Shown here: positions 11,494-24,412 of the stretch, piece after piece
Position numbering within the stretch: position 1 is the first letter of the stretch
Layout: each line of letters begins with the position of its first letter
Source: Cruorifilaria tuberocauda
Lineage: Eukaryota > Nematoda > Chromadorea > Rhabditida > Onchocercidae
Direction of reading: 5' to 3'
NCBI GenBank assembly: GCA_013365365.1
Contig: JABVXU010000236.1
Location: 19,961-83,960 of the forward strand
Length of the DNA: 64,000 nt
The notes under the pieces: model-generated
The model's database searches: none
Told to the model about the DNA's origin: nothing
The model's input: the letters and a program-made list of their open reading frames with translations, nothing else
Translations under genes and position numbers: made by a program

Positions 11494-12338
11494 TATCACT
11501 GATAGTTTGATCAGCAAATTTATCGCTATTAAACGAATAATAATGATAAAAGCTGAATACCTTCCCTCATTTTCTCTTTATTTCTGCAATAAATTTTTTT
11601 CTTAGTGTGATAAGGAATAATTATTGAGAATTATTTTAAATTTATAAAACAAAGTTCTAATTTTAATGAGAATTTCGTTTTTTGTCAAAATCGAGATATG
11701 TGTAACATATAATCTTCCTAAATAATTAAAAATATTTTTTCTTCTTTTAATTATTCATTTTCTATTATAAGTATTGACTGATAAAATCAGAAGTTAACTA
11801 AGTTCACATCATTATCAAAATTCAAGATTATGGAAAAGAGAATAAAATATCCATTCTACTGAAGCTCAATGATTATCGGATGTGAATTAAATACATGAAT
11901 AACCTTTAATTCATTTATTATAAGTCAAATATCAAAAAAGTCAATTTACATGGAAAGTTGAGTTTATATGATGACTGGTAATTTTTAGACTAATCACTTT
12001 TAATCAATCATAACTCCAAAATTCAATATTGACAAAAACGCTGTTTTATGGCATGTCTAAGTATGATTGTACTGATTTATGTTGGAATAGGAAATAAATT
12101 CAGCATAAAACCTCCAAATTAACGGGCCGTCTAAAATCTTAATTTTCTAATTTTATCCGATAAGTGTAACTACACGATCACCAAAAAAGAAATCAAAAAT
12201 GCTTTTTTTGGAATAAAATAATGATTATTAAAAAAATTCATAAATTAGGGTTTGAAAACGATGAACAATTAAGAAAAAAAAATCTTTTAATAAGCTATTT
12301 TTTAGAAAATTTCAAAACATTAAAAAATATAAAACAGA
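11494..12338. other. Intergenic, divergent starts
   Basis: Between the MKRN2OS-like start (minus) and a small plus-strand ORF. AT-rich; no motif or repeat recognised. Confidence 0.5.
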
Positions 12339-12491
12339 ATGGAAGAAAAAAAGGAGCAATATGAATCACATTTGAACCAGAATACGGTTCTTGAAGAGAT
12401 CATGGGTAAAATTAGCTTCAATAAAATTATGATGGGGAGTAATAACAGTAAGCTTCAGAAGTATTTCGATTGGCGGCGTATAATTTCGTGA
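12339..12491 (+). CDS. Candidate 50-residue protein
   Basis: Uninterrupted ORF from ATG 12339 to TGA 12491, starting MEEKKEQYESHLNQNTVLEE and ending KLQKYFDWRRIIS. It is hydrophilic, charged and rich in helix formers, with balanced residue use rather than the N/K/I/F bias of random AT-rich ORFs. A good splice acceptor (CTATTTTTTAG, ending 12304) lies 34 bases upstream, as expected for a trans-spliced mRNA. A GGTAAA at the codon after the internal Met could serve as a donor, so this could also be a first exon. Not recognised as any family. Confidence 0.4.
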   Translation: MEEKKEQYESHLNQNTVLEEIMGKISFNKIMMGSNNSKLQKYFDWRRIIS

Positions 12492-13128
12492 GTTTCTTGA
12501 GGATGAATTGTAGTCTTTGCATGTAAGCGTATATATGTTTGTTACAATTGATGTTATTAATAATAAAAATAAGTAAATGCAAATAAATTAAAGTTATCCA
12601 GTATTTGTTGGATTGCAGTAAACTTTTTATGGCAATTTCAACTGAAACTACTTCTAGAAAACATAGATAAAATCAAAACAAAAAAGGTAAATAATATGCA
12701 ATACGACAAGTTCATCTAGTCCTAACATATTTTCAAATGCATCTAATCCCGTTTAAAATAATCATTATATTTACAGTTTTTCATTACAAAAAGATGAGAG
12801 AATAGATTTAAACAGCTATAACACGTTCATCACAAATTTCTCTGCAAATTTCTTTTAAAAACTTAATGATTCACATGTACAATAATGAAGTATAATAATA
12901 ATAATAAAATATATTTTGACACTATTCAGTTTTGTTATCGCTATATATCATAAAATCCTAAATAAAATAAATGTGGCGGACGAAATGAAATATACTAATC
13001 AGAATTAACAATCAATGTACAAAGGAATGTCTCACTAACATCATATTACGCAGCTTGCTCTGTCATACTGTGTCGAATTTTATAATAATTCAGAATTTAG
13101 ATGAAGAAAAAACAAATATTCCCATAAA
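12492..13128. other. Intergenic, 3' side of the zinc-finger gene
   Basis: AT-rich sequence containing the likely 3' UTR of the minus-strand zinc-finger gene. A short AATAAT run lies at about 12892-12906. No gene recognised. Confidence 0.5.
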
Positions 13129-16079
13129 TCACGACTGATTCACATACGGTGTTGTCACTAAAGTTATTTCATTCGATGAACCATTATAGTCATCACCCGG
13201 GAAATTCTCATCAACATGTTTTGTAAATTCATGCTTCCTTAAAGCTGAGCTGAAAATTTTTTAAGCCGAAAATTTGCTCCACAAAAATTAAGACAAAATA
13301 AAGATCTATAATACCTTAGATAAACCTGAAAAATTAAAGATTCAATAAAAAACAACTGAATCTCGTTATGTCCAATATAGTCAAAAAAACTCTAGAACTA
13401 TATTCCGGTCCCAATATTGGAATTCGAAATCTAACAAACTCATGATCTTTATTTTTTAGCAGCTAAATGTCTGAAGAGAATTTTTCACATCAAAATGAAA
13501 GAAATCCAATGTGCAGCTCAGTTAGAACAGATTTACAGCATCTGATTCAGTCTCATTATAACAGCACTTTTTTTCTTCTTTCATCACGGCTGCAATTGGC
13601 AAGAAACAGAAATTTACCTGTCCCGAAATTCTTTGCTGCATAATGAACAACTAAATGGCCTTTCACCTGTGTGTGACCTTATATGAATTGTAAGTGCTTG
13701 CGATTGCGTGAAGCCCTTACTGCAGTACCCACATGTATATGGTCGCTCACCGGTATGTATTCTTTCATGAATATTCTGCAATGTTTCGATAGGAACTGAA
13801 CATTTGGAATTATTAACGATAATAGTAAGTTAACCATATCGGCCACCTTATATTACGATTAGAACTAATTGGTTTCTATTTTTGCCTTAAAATTAAAATA
13901 TAGACGTACTTCCACATGATCTAAGAAAATCACCCTTTTATTTATTTAACAAAAGCAAATAAAAATATATTCAAGAAACAACAATTACCTTATCTCTTCG
14001 ATGATGGAACATTTTATCACAATAATAGCAACGATATCTTAATGGACGATCAGTTAGCACCGGTAAACCATTCATCAGAGCGAAACATTTTTGCTGAAAT
14101 TTGACTCAACAAACGAAAAAAAGTGGTAGCACAGTGTTTTCTCATTTACAGTCCTAGGACTCAAAAAAGGTGAAGTCCTCACTGAAAGACGAAGTGAACG
14201 ACTTACCTCCACGACTAGTAAACTTATTTAAGTAAAGCTTTACAATCTTAAAATTTGACCCAGCAACTCTATTTTATTGAAAGCCTTGAAGGATACTAAG
14301 AACTTTACTTAAGAAGTCTAATAGCTATTTTGAAGATATTTAAACGAATCAAAATACACTTTAGGTTTCAGATAAAACAATAAGGAGAAAAATACTTGCT
14401 CTTATACAATTACTGAAATAATGTTTAAACAGCAGATTCATTTTACATTTAATCTTATCTATATTACCTGATGTTCAGACATTAATAATTGTGTCCTGAA
14501 CCACTTGCCACACAAAGAGCAAAAATAACGACGCCCACTCGCATGAAGTTTCATATGTATATTGAAGTTCACTTGACGGGCGAAACATTTTGTACATATC
14601 GGGCATTGATAAGGTCGTCCAGCTGTAAAGTAAAGAAAAACCAGTACCACTGCGACTACAGTTTGATAAAACTACTTAAAAGTTAAATGCTATTCTAATA
14701 CAGTAAAATATATGCTTCTCTGGATAATTGCTTTTAGACACAGGTAGAGGTAAAACTCAGCAATTACTTCCAAAATAAATTAGATTTTAGAAATAGAAAC
14801 CAGGTTAACACACAAGAGTATAAGAATGTTTTTTTTTGAAAATAAAATGATATGGAAACACTAATACTCACTGATATGGGTCTTTTCATGAGCTATTAAA
14901 GGTTGCTTGTGAGCATAGGCACGACCACATATTTTACATCGATAAATAGGTCTATCCACACCAATCTCGTGATCATTCCATAATGCATTATCACGAAAAG
15001 AGTCATTCACTTCACCGTCATTTTTCTGATAAATCAAATCATCAACTGTAAAACTATTCCAGCATATAAATTAATTAACTGAATTCATATGTCAAAATGA
15101 TTTAAAATTACGAAAGCTGTAATTTTTTACATTTATAGACATCACATAATATTTTAATATGTAGAACGTAAATTTTTTATATAAAACTAGCCCATATGCA
15201 TCTTAGGAGCGTCGGTAACTTTAAATGTTAATTTATTGCTGCCAATTAAAATCGAAAATCTTTGCAAGGGATTTCGTCCTTTCCAGTATTCATTCTCTGA
15301 AGTTTCTGATGATTCTAACTCGTTCGTAGAATCCCTACTTTCATTCTGCAAATAACAAAGTTTAAGGATGCATGTATCGTACAACTAAATCGTAGGCAAA
15401 ATTGATATATCACCTGATGAACATTACATTTCTCCTCCTCCACTCCATAACAACCATGCTTACTTGACGTAAATTTCCGAAGCAGCTAACATCTAATGGT
15501 TAGATTACTTGGCTATTTAGCAATATTTTCATAAAAAATAAAGCAAAAGATATGTGAAGAATGTAACTGAAGGAACCATGCAAATGATATATCATATTAC
15601 TTTATCCTGTCTCTTACCTCGATCGATTCCTGTAAAGCCTTTTCGTTAATTAGTACTGGACATTCCTCATCACTATCATCCGATAGTATTTCCTGTAAAA
15701 TAACAAATATTTTCCGATATACTATTCTTCAAAATACAGGAAAATTTTTACAGAATATTTTAGAATTCATGAACAACTATATTACTTTATGATTGCATTT
15801 TAAAATAAACTATTTGGACGAGAAATTCTGTAACCAAGACATTAACAACAATTCCAGAGTTTCCAGATATTCATATTTTGTAAAAAAGTGAAACGTTATG
15901 TCAACAAAGAGAAAATTAAAAAAAAAAAAAACATTTTCCGTCAGCATATAAATTATAATACGTATTTATCCTACCTTATTCATTTGGACATTTGCAATAA
16001 CTGATGACCGCTCATTGGAACCTTCACTATCAATTATAATAGAATGCATCCTCTGTAAATCCAATTCCGGTTCTACCAT
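13129..16079 (-). CDS. C2H2 zinc-finger protein, six fingers
   Basis: Eight exons: 16079-15975, 15692-15618, 15345-15192 (3' edge uncertain), 15045-14872, 14622-14468, 14093-13989, 13775-13618, 13249-13129 (stop TGA); about 348 residues. The N-terminal 130 residues are acidic and serine-rich ([12 protein letters not shown]). Six fingers follow: [65 protein letters not shown] and [13 protein letters not shown], with TGERPY-type linkers around finger 5. Finger 3 ends EHQQKC, so it is a C2HC or degenerate finger. A nuclear DNA-binding regulator is inferred; no orthologue is recognised. The exon 3 to 4 junction fits only a GC donor (15191) with acceptor 15046, or a weak GTTACC donor further upstream. 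Confidence 0.85.
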
Positions 16080-16569
16080 AGCTTAAACAGATTTATTAAC
16101 AATGCGATTTCCGAAATTCACTATTTTATACGCTACTTTTCCGCTATTTTATCTCAAATTTAATCAGTGCAATACCGAAGTCGCAAATATCTCTCTTACT
16201 TCACGGCTACAGTATAGACTGTAGAAAATAATATAGGGAACTGTATTAATATCAAAAAACAATCTGAATTACAATAGGTTATGCCATACGTAGTTTTCTT
16301 AGTAATACTAAAAGTGAAAAAGAAACTCAAACACCTTAATTTCAGTATCAAAGTTTGAAACAGTTAAATTAGCCAAAAATCCATCCCGGCATCTTCTAAC
16401 TTCCTTTACCCGATAGTTCGCGGTCTCTCAAATCTACCAATCCAACACCAACCAAATTCTATTTTTCGTTTCAAACTTCATACGCTATTTTCTCTTCTAC
16501 TTATCGTATGCTATTTTGCAACCACATCGATCTCTTACGTATCTTCAATTTTCACCGTCTCTAACCTTT

Positions 16570-16811
16570 CCCTCCTTATCAGTAAAAAGGTGTGAATCTC
16601 TGCTCTATGATAGGATCATTTCTTTCAGTACCTGACACTCAGGTAAGTTGCCCAATGAAGAATTGCGCTGTCAGAAACGAGGAATTTTGTCATCTGAGCT
16701 ATTCGCTATGACAGGGATAACTTCTATTCTTCATACAGCAGGGTCACAAGGGTATCGAACCCGCTAATGTTTAGCACGCAACTGCAGATTATTCCACTAC
16801 ACCATACGCAC
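16570..16811 (-). mobile_element. tRNA-derived SINE-like element or tRNA relic
   Basis: On the minus strand a sequence starting near 16811 carries a consensus RNA polymerase III A box (TGGTGTAGTGG, 16804-16794) and a perfect B box (GGTTCGATACC, 16761-16751), 43 bases start to start as in a tRNA. The expected acceptor-stem and anticodon-stem pairings fail (5' GTGCGTA against 3' GTGACCC), so it is not an intact tRNA. A less AT-rich body follows down to about 16570. This layout, a tRNA-like head plus an unrelated body, is typical of SINEs. The body boundary is a guess and no second copy is visible here. Confidence 0.5.
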
Positions 16812-17018
16812 GACAACAGAACACTGGAAACAGCTCTAGGATTAATTCCGAGAGTGTTATCAGTGCTCTCTCGGGATTTCTCCTATCCCTCCCCACATTG
16901 TCCCGATAATGGTGTGGTTGGTGTGGTGTGACAATATTTGTATTTATGAATTTCTCGGATATTTCTAGTTTGATTCCTCCTCCTGTACTGCTCCTAAGAT
17001 AGTAGTAATAATAATTAG

Positions 17019-17100
17019 TAACAAATTTATTAATTAATAATAATAATAATAATAATGATTAATAATAACAATAATAATAGTTAATAATAATAATAATCAT
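17019..17100. repeat. Interrupted AAT/TAA trinucleotide repeats
   Basis: Runs of AAT units broken by AAC and GATT. A similar interrupted array lies at 17522-17660. Confidence 0.8.
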
Positions 17101-18023
17101 AAGAAAAAAATAATGATGATAGTAATGAACAATAAATAATAGTAGTAAAAACGTATAAACCCGTATAAAGTGCGCGAAGAGTTTCGTAAAGCGAGCAATT
17201 TCATACTGATAATAGAACTAATCATTACAAGTTGAACAATTATAAAAGAGAAATTTTGCCATAAATGATTTTGAAACCTTTTAAGGTCCAAATGATATGA
17301 ATTCTTATTATTTTCCTTGTTTTGGAAATGATTTAGTAAGTATTTGCACAATTAGTTTTGAAATAAATTATGTTTCATTGTTGAACAAATAGCGATAGCG
17401 ACCAGAATAATAAACAATGAAAGATTGAATAGTCACGATGGGAATATGATCTGAATTAGCTAATAGTAAGCAGTAATGATCATATAATCCATACTTCTTA
17501 TAGCCATGTAATGGCAATAACTTAATAATAATAATTAATAATTAACAATAATAATTGTTAATATTAATAACAATTAATAATAATAATGTAATAGTGATAA
17601 TAAATACTAGTAATAAATAAATAATATAAAAAATAAACAATAATAATAATTAGTAATTAATAATTAATTGTCACAAAATTTATTGCTTTTTCTCTTCCAA
17701 ACTTTTATAGTAAAACTTTTTTCAATGAACACTTTCAAAGTAAAAAGAAAATTTTATATCTGTAAAAATTTTATATCTGTTTTTTATCTGTATTTTATAT
17801 CTGTTTTTTATATCTTTTATTACTGGATAAGTTGTATTATTACTTATCTAATCATAATTCCTGTAAGGATATTGCAAATTTATTTGAAATTACTAATATT
17901 TTATGTATTCTTATTACTTATATTTTACTAAGACATTTACTCATATTTTATTCATTTTCTTTCCCATTATTGCTGTTACTTTCATTTATTTTCAATTATG
18001 TATTTATTATTCATATTCATCAC

Positions 18024-18024
<1 letters not shown>

Positions 18025-18100
<76 letters not shown>
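18025..18100. repeat. (TTA)n microsatellite, about 25 uninterrupted units
   Basis: A near-perfect ATT/TTA run of about 75 bases, ending in AATTATAATTATCG. Its purity suggests it is young or still length-variable. It produces spurious poly-Tyr, poly-Leu and poly-Asn frames on both strands. Confidence 0.95.
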
Positions 18101-18105
<5 letters not shown>

Positions 18106-18341
18106 AATTATCGTTGCACAAGTATTATCCATGAATAAATTATAATCCAATTTCCGAAAATTTTTGGACAAAGAGATTTGTTTTCCAACTTTACTACTTC
18201 TCATCCGATATTGCAAATAATGGATGGATGAAAGCTAGAAGCAGCTAATTTATCTGGTGGAAGATTATTTTCAAGTATTTTAGATGTTTGCCAATTATAG
18301 AAATACTCTCTTTGAAAAACAAAACACGGACCAAGGTGAGA

Positions 18342-18372
18342 AAGATAGAGAGAGAAAGAGAGAGAGGAAGTG
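18342..18372. repeat. AG-rich microsatellite
   Basis: Imperfect AG dinucleotide run (AGATAGAGAGAGAAAGAGAG and on). Confidence 0.8.
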
Positions 18373-20206
18373 AAAAAAAATAAAGGAAAACAATTTGTGA
18401 TATTTTTTAATTCAAGTAATAATGAAGAGTGGTTAGACAGATAATATATAAGGCATTTTCAAACCTCATAAAATCACTTCCTTGCATTTCTATTTTGCTA
18501 TCTCTAAATATCAATATACAATACTCATTAAATCAAACTTTTCTTTTAAGCCGTTTTTCTTATCTGAAAATAGAAATTCATTTAAGTTTGCGTAAAATTT
18601 AATTAATTAAATTACAATTATTAATTAAGTGAGAAGAAAATAGCTTTTTCCTTTCTTTTTTTGATTATTGTTTTTCATTCAATGCTTTTCCTAATGTTAA
18701 TCCAAACTTATCTTCGGATCATTTTTCTTACTTTATAATAAAATTTATTTGAAATTTGCATGAGATTTGATTAAATTAAAATTATCAATTTAGGAGAGAA
18801 AAAGAATTGCTTGTTTTTTTTTCTTTGGCATTCGCTACTTTTCTAGTTTTCTCTCAAACTTTTTCTCTTTTTTTTCAAAAAAAGAGTGGAAAATGTATTC
18901 TAATCAATTGATTTAAAAGGATAAAAATATGGACGAAGTTTTAGTTTTTTCATCAATTTATAAGTATAAGAGAGAGATAAAGCTATTTATAATCGAAAAA
19001 ATTTTCCAATTATTACACTTTTATAGCTAAATTGAAATAATTTTCTCTATTTAATAATTAAAATAAATCTATTTATTTAAAAATTGAAATTTTCTTTTTA
19101 AAAAAGATTAGCTTAAATCATTCATTCATTTCCGCTAAATAATTTCCATTTCTTTTTCTTTTCACAGATGTCTATCAGTACATTTTACATTTATCAGTAC
19201 ATTTATTCATTCTATCAGTATTCTTTCTATTCATTATCAGAGCACGAAATGTTTCACGAAATACCTTTTTTGATAACGATTTAGCATTTTCTTTTTTTTC
19301 ATCAATTCACAGGAATAAATTATTGAATAAAAAATAATTTTATCGGAAACATTTTTCGATTATTATATTTATAAATTATTTGAAGAATATTTATTAAATT
19401 TGATAGTTTATTATCACGTACCACGTATAAACCACGTATATCAAGTAAAAAAGTTTAACATTACTTAAAGTAAGAATAGAATCATTCTACGGAATAAGTA
19501 TTCAAATTCTCCTTTTAATCAACTTAGCGAACTTATATTATTTTCCTATTCCTTATTTAAACTTAATAAACTTGTATTACTTATACTTAACATTCTTGCT
19601 TATATTACTTATTTGTAACCATATATATTATCCACATATCACTTATATTAATTGAAATATAAACTAGTAACTTACTTGTTCAGACTTAACAAATTCAAAA
19701 AAAAAGCTAAATTGAAGTTAAAATTAAGTTTATGATGAAACAATAATTTTAATTCACTTAAAAATAAGCAACAATAGTAACATGATTAGCGGCAACAAAA
19801 AGCAATAATTGGATGATAAAAACAAAGAAAGTTAAGCAGCTGTTAAAGCAACTTTATTACAGATTAATTTTATTTCCCTTCTACACCACACTTTCTTAAC
19901 AGTTCAGTTTTATATCTCTTACTTTCATCAAATTGATTGAAAAAAATTTTTGATCAGTAAGTTAAATAAATTTATTTTGTTTGTTTTAAAATATTTCAAT
20001 TTTAGTTCTTCATCTTTTGATATATTTTTGTGCTTACAAAAATAATCATTTATTTATGATCTGTTAAATTCAACCCATTGAAATCATAATTAATTAATTA
20101 CCAATTGAATTTTCAACTGAAATAATCATTATCAATGAAGTTTTTCCCTTTCGCTCTTTTTGTTTTTTCGTTATTTTTCAGAAATCAATAAAAACGATGG
20201 GAGGAA

Positions 20207-23200
20207 ATGCCATTATTTGAAGGTTGTTGTTCAAATTCAACCATTGATCGGAAAAAATCAATTGCATATGCACCATCAACAAACGAATTAGGTGGGAACT
20301 TTTTTTCATTTTTGTTAACTTTTAATTAATGAATAGGTTATTTGCAGAAATTAAAATTTATTCTAAAATATAAATTAATAAGTTAAATATTTACAGGAGT
20401 TAAAATTTAATATGTTCAATTTCCAAATCGCAAATTAATTAATTTATTTATGATTCTTTTGGTAAAAATTAAAACATTTATTATGCCTAAAATTTATTTA
20501 AAAAAATTAATTTGGTTAAAATTAAGAAATTTATATCATAGAAATGAATTACTTTTATTTTAGAAATAAAAAAACATCAGAAAGAAAAAACGGGTAATTG
20601 TCAAGTGATACCTTCGTCAATATCTGAATATAAGGTAAAGACTGATGTGAATTTTAATTAAAATTAAATTTAAAATTATTAATCACTAAAATTAACTGAA
20701 ATTACTAAAATTTAAAACAAAATTATTACAAAATGTATATTGCTATTATTATATTTATCATCCAGTGATAAAATAGATGCTTAAATTAAGTAATTTATTG
20801 AGTATGTAATTATCTTCTAATGGAAGATAATCGATTATATAATTTATGATATTTACGTTCGCATAACTTACCCTAACTTAACTAGTTTTATTATACTTTT
20901 ACTTTTTTTTTAATTTCTGATAAATGCTTTATTTTAATCAAGCTGATTTAATTAATGAGCAAAAAAAAAATCTTCCAATTGAAAGGAATCACTACTATGT
21001 AGAGTTCTGAAAATCATTTTAAAATTATTTCAATAAAAAAATTTTTTTTCGATACTTTATTTTCTATCCATTATAACTTCTTTTTCAATGATAAACTTGA
21101 AAGAGTGTGAAGAAAAAAGTAATAAATGATATGTTGATGAAAAACAAACAATACAAGTACCATTAACTAGTACGAACAAGTAACAGTAAGAGTGCCATTG
21201 CATAATGATATATCTTACTGATATGATAAACAAATTTATATAAATTTTATCTTAACTATTTCATTTGATTTAATCTTATTATATCTGTTTATACTTGCTT
21301 TTATTTTGCCATATGAAAAGGAAGCTAATTATTCATTACTGTATTTTATACGATTATTCTTTCCAACGTTTATTTAACATTATTTGTATTGTATAATCAT
21401 TTCATTGATCTATATTATTATTCATATTATTATTTGATTATTTGAAATTGTCATTATTATCACCTGACATCTCAAGAGGAATTTATATTCCGATAAAAAT
21501 GAAAATAAGGAAAAATGGAAAGTGGAATAAAGAGGGAGGAGGAGCTTTTTCGCTTAAAAGATGTTAATCAAATTTCCATCAACTATGTAACATGCAATCA
21601 ATAAATCTATTTTTATTTAAACCATAAGGAAAATTTCTATTTACATCTATAATTTTGACAAATGTTTATCATAAAAGTTTTTCCTCTTATCATTTCTTAA
21701 AGAATAATTATTACGAATTTCCTTTCTTTTTCGTAAATAATTATCATAAATTGTTTTCTTATCATTTTTAACAGAAAAGAAAAAAAAAGAAATTGTAATT
21801 GAATTTTTCCTTTCCTTAAATAACATTCTCAACATTACTCTCATGTTTACTGCTTCAACTATTTGCTTCAAATTTTCTTTACAGAATTTTGTTATCATTG
21901 ATCCATTAAAACTGCTCTGTTTCTTTCGTGTTAATCTTTTTTTTTCTTTGGTTCTGCTAAAGTACATTGTACACTTTATGACAACATTTTTAAATTTAAC
22001 TTTTAGTAAAATACTTTTTCCAATTTTTCTCTTTCGCTAGCTATCATTAAAGAGGAAGAAAAGTAGCTGTTGTTCAAATCGAGAAATGAATGGAAGTGAG
22101 AAGAATCCATCTGTTCAATTTAACGAAGGATTATCGAGTAAGTGAAAAATGATCGATTGATTGGATTGATTGATTGATATTAAATCAAAATTCGACGCAG
22201 TTATCATAAGGCATTGTGCACTTAATGGCTAAAAAGTGATTAGTGATAATCTCTTCTAAATATATACGTTTAATTGGAATAGAAGGGTGTTTATATAATT
22301 TAAATAGATTTAAAAAAAAATTGATAATTCAAATTAATTGAATCAATTAAACAGAATTTGGCATTTGATAAGATGATGTCATTGATCAGTTAAGGAAAGA
22401 GTGGAAGAAATGTTTCAAATTTAGCTTTTAATATTAATTAGAAGGAGGAACTAAATGAATGGGAATGATGAGCATAATAAGGATTAGCCAAATGAATTGA
22501 CAATTAATTAAATGGTATAGTTCAAAATTGAAATCTTAAAGCTGGTTCAACTGAAATGCTTAATGCAACAAAATTCTATCAGAATTGTGCGGATGAAGAT
22601 TTGGAAAGCCGTTGGATGGAAGTTTATGAAGAGCAAAAAACTACTTATCAAACATCAAGCGGTTCAATTTTTTTCCTGCTAATTATAAATGTCACGAAAA
22701 GATGAATAATTATTGCTTATTCAAATTACCATTTATAAAAAATTTCAATTTATTTCGAATATTTCAAAATCCAAATTATAAGTATCTTAAAATTTTGGAT
22801 TTTTTTCTGAAATCGTTATACTTTTCATTGAATTTTATTCCTTACATTTTCTTATGCTGTTAGGAAATGAAGTGATTGCACCAAAGTTATCAACACGATC
22901 CACAATTGAAGTCAGTCAGATTAAATTGGATAATATTGATTCATTTTTAGGTAATCAATATCATTTTACTTATTTTGATTACCAATTTTTAAATGAAATT
23001 TTAATCATTATTCCAAAACTTTCATTTCACTTATCATATTTAATACCACTGCTTTATAGTACAATTTAATTTCAATCGTAGTAAACAACAACTTGTAATT
23101 TAGAAATGAATGTGGAATAGAATTCTCAAATTATTAGTATAATGATAGTGACAATTAGCATAATATATAATATTAATGGTAATGTATAATAATGATAATA

Positions 23201-23510
23201 ATTAGTATGATGTATAATGATAATGATGATGACAATATAATAATTTCACTCTGTGAATATTGAATTATTTAAATTAAAAATATTCCCATTCATAAAATAG
23301 CAAATACAAACATTAAAATATCATTGCTGCAATCGGTTAAAATTTAAATTAATATCATTTGAAAAGAAAGAAAAAAAAAAATAATTCATTATCAATCTTT
23401 CAGAAAAGACGCATTCAGCAGAACCAAAAGGTATAAACTTTAAATCACAGCTGCAACGATGTCACGAAATGGAAAATATCGATAAAGTTACACAACAAGA
23501 ACGAAAATGA
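20207..23510 (+). CDS. Unrecognised 188-residue hydrophilic protein
   Basis: Six exons, all phases consistent: 20207-20291, 20564-20634, 22041-22137, 22542-22661, 22864-22950, 23404-23510 (stop TGA). The N terminus is MPLFEGCCSNSTIDRKKS, with a dicysteine near the start that recurs as KRKKSSCCSN in exon 3. The rest is serine, threonine, lysine and glutamate rich, with one conserved-looking helix in exon 4 (FYQNCADEDLESRWMEVYEE). There is no signal peptide, membrane segment or known domain, so it is likely cytoplasmic or nuclear and partly disordered. A strong acceptor (TTATTTTTCAG) ends at 20181, 25 bases before the ATG; a short upstream ORF begins in between. Exon calling is supported by clean GT/AG sites and residue use; the 1.4-kb intron 2 could hide further exons. 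Confidence 0.62.
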
Positions 23511-24412
23511 ACATCACCTGCAACTGTTAACAATTTCCCTCTTCTAAAATTACATTATGAATTTCAATTGAAAATTTTTAACACGGTGTAAATTCTTTTG
23601 TTCGTTTTTTCCTTTTTAAATGATACCATTTCGCATTACAATGAGTTTCAGCAATGTCGAGGAAGAACATAGCTTTATTCATTTTTTGGATAATTTTTAA
23701 GCAGACTTGAGATAAAAGTTCAACTGAGAAAACAAAGTCTTGAAAGTACATTCACATCTGAATTTAAAAATTGTAAAAAAAATTGATCGATGCATAACCC
23801 TTTGCTCAATCCGGTTTTTCTGAATAACATATTTTGTTTGAACTACACAAATTTTCAGAGACATTGTATTACACAAAAAAAATGCATTTCAAAATGTTTC
23901 CGGAAATTAATGAAACAAATTTCATCACTCTGAGCAAAAATTCCTTTCCAATAATTTGTTTCATTTTTTGACAATTGATAAATGTTTTTTAAATTTTGGA
24001 TGTCAAAATTCAAAATTTCTCCTCACTTAGATTTCAAAACAATAGTATCTTTTTTGCATATGAATGTTAAATATTAGTACTAAAATTCATTTTGTTAAGA
24101 TCGTTGTTCTGAACTATGGAAGGAAACCCAATAAGCCAGAAAAAATAAAATAAAATTCAATCAGATGCTTTACTCGAAATCTGCAAAAATTATGTAGTAA
24201 ACAGTTTTATCAAAAATATTACATCGTAAAAACAAATCATTTAAAAGGTGACGACCAAACAGTAAGAAAGAAGTTCCAAAAATTATAATTAAGATTTTTA
24301 AAGTTTCTGGAAATATCTGAGAGTTTGTCCCACAGTAATCAAGTCATAAAAATGACAACACGGAACAATAAGCAACAACGTTATCATCGAGTATAAACGC
24401 TAATGCAATTTC
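23511..24412. other. Convergent intergenic region
   Basis: Between the 3' ends of the 188-residue gene and CCT4. Presumed 3' UTRs; nothing else is recognised. Confidence 0.55.

Larger units (their letters stand above)
16080..20206. other. Repeat-rich AT desert
   Basis: No coding exon is recognised apart from the tRNA-like element. The stretch holds TAA/AAT arrays (17019-17100, 17522-17660), a long TTA array (18025-18100), an AGAG run (18342-18372) and AT-rich sequence. Open frames at 17832-18216 are products of the trinucleotide repeat. Confidence 0.6.

Noticed and set aside
11240..11605. 121-codon plus-strand ORF
   Set aside because: It is the reverse-strand shadow of exon 1 of the MKRN2OS-like gene, which has family motifs on the minus strand.
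16742..16811. Functional tRNA gene on the minus strand
   Set aside because: A and B boxes are present, but acceptor, D and anticodon stems do not pair; kept as a SINE-like relic instead.
17832..18216. Open frames of poly-Tyr, poly-Leu and poly-Asn
   Set aside because: They are the three readings of the TTA microsatellite at 18025-18100, not genes.
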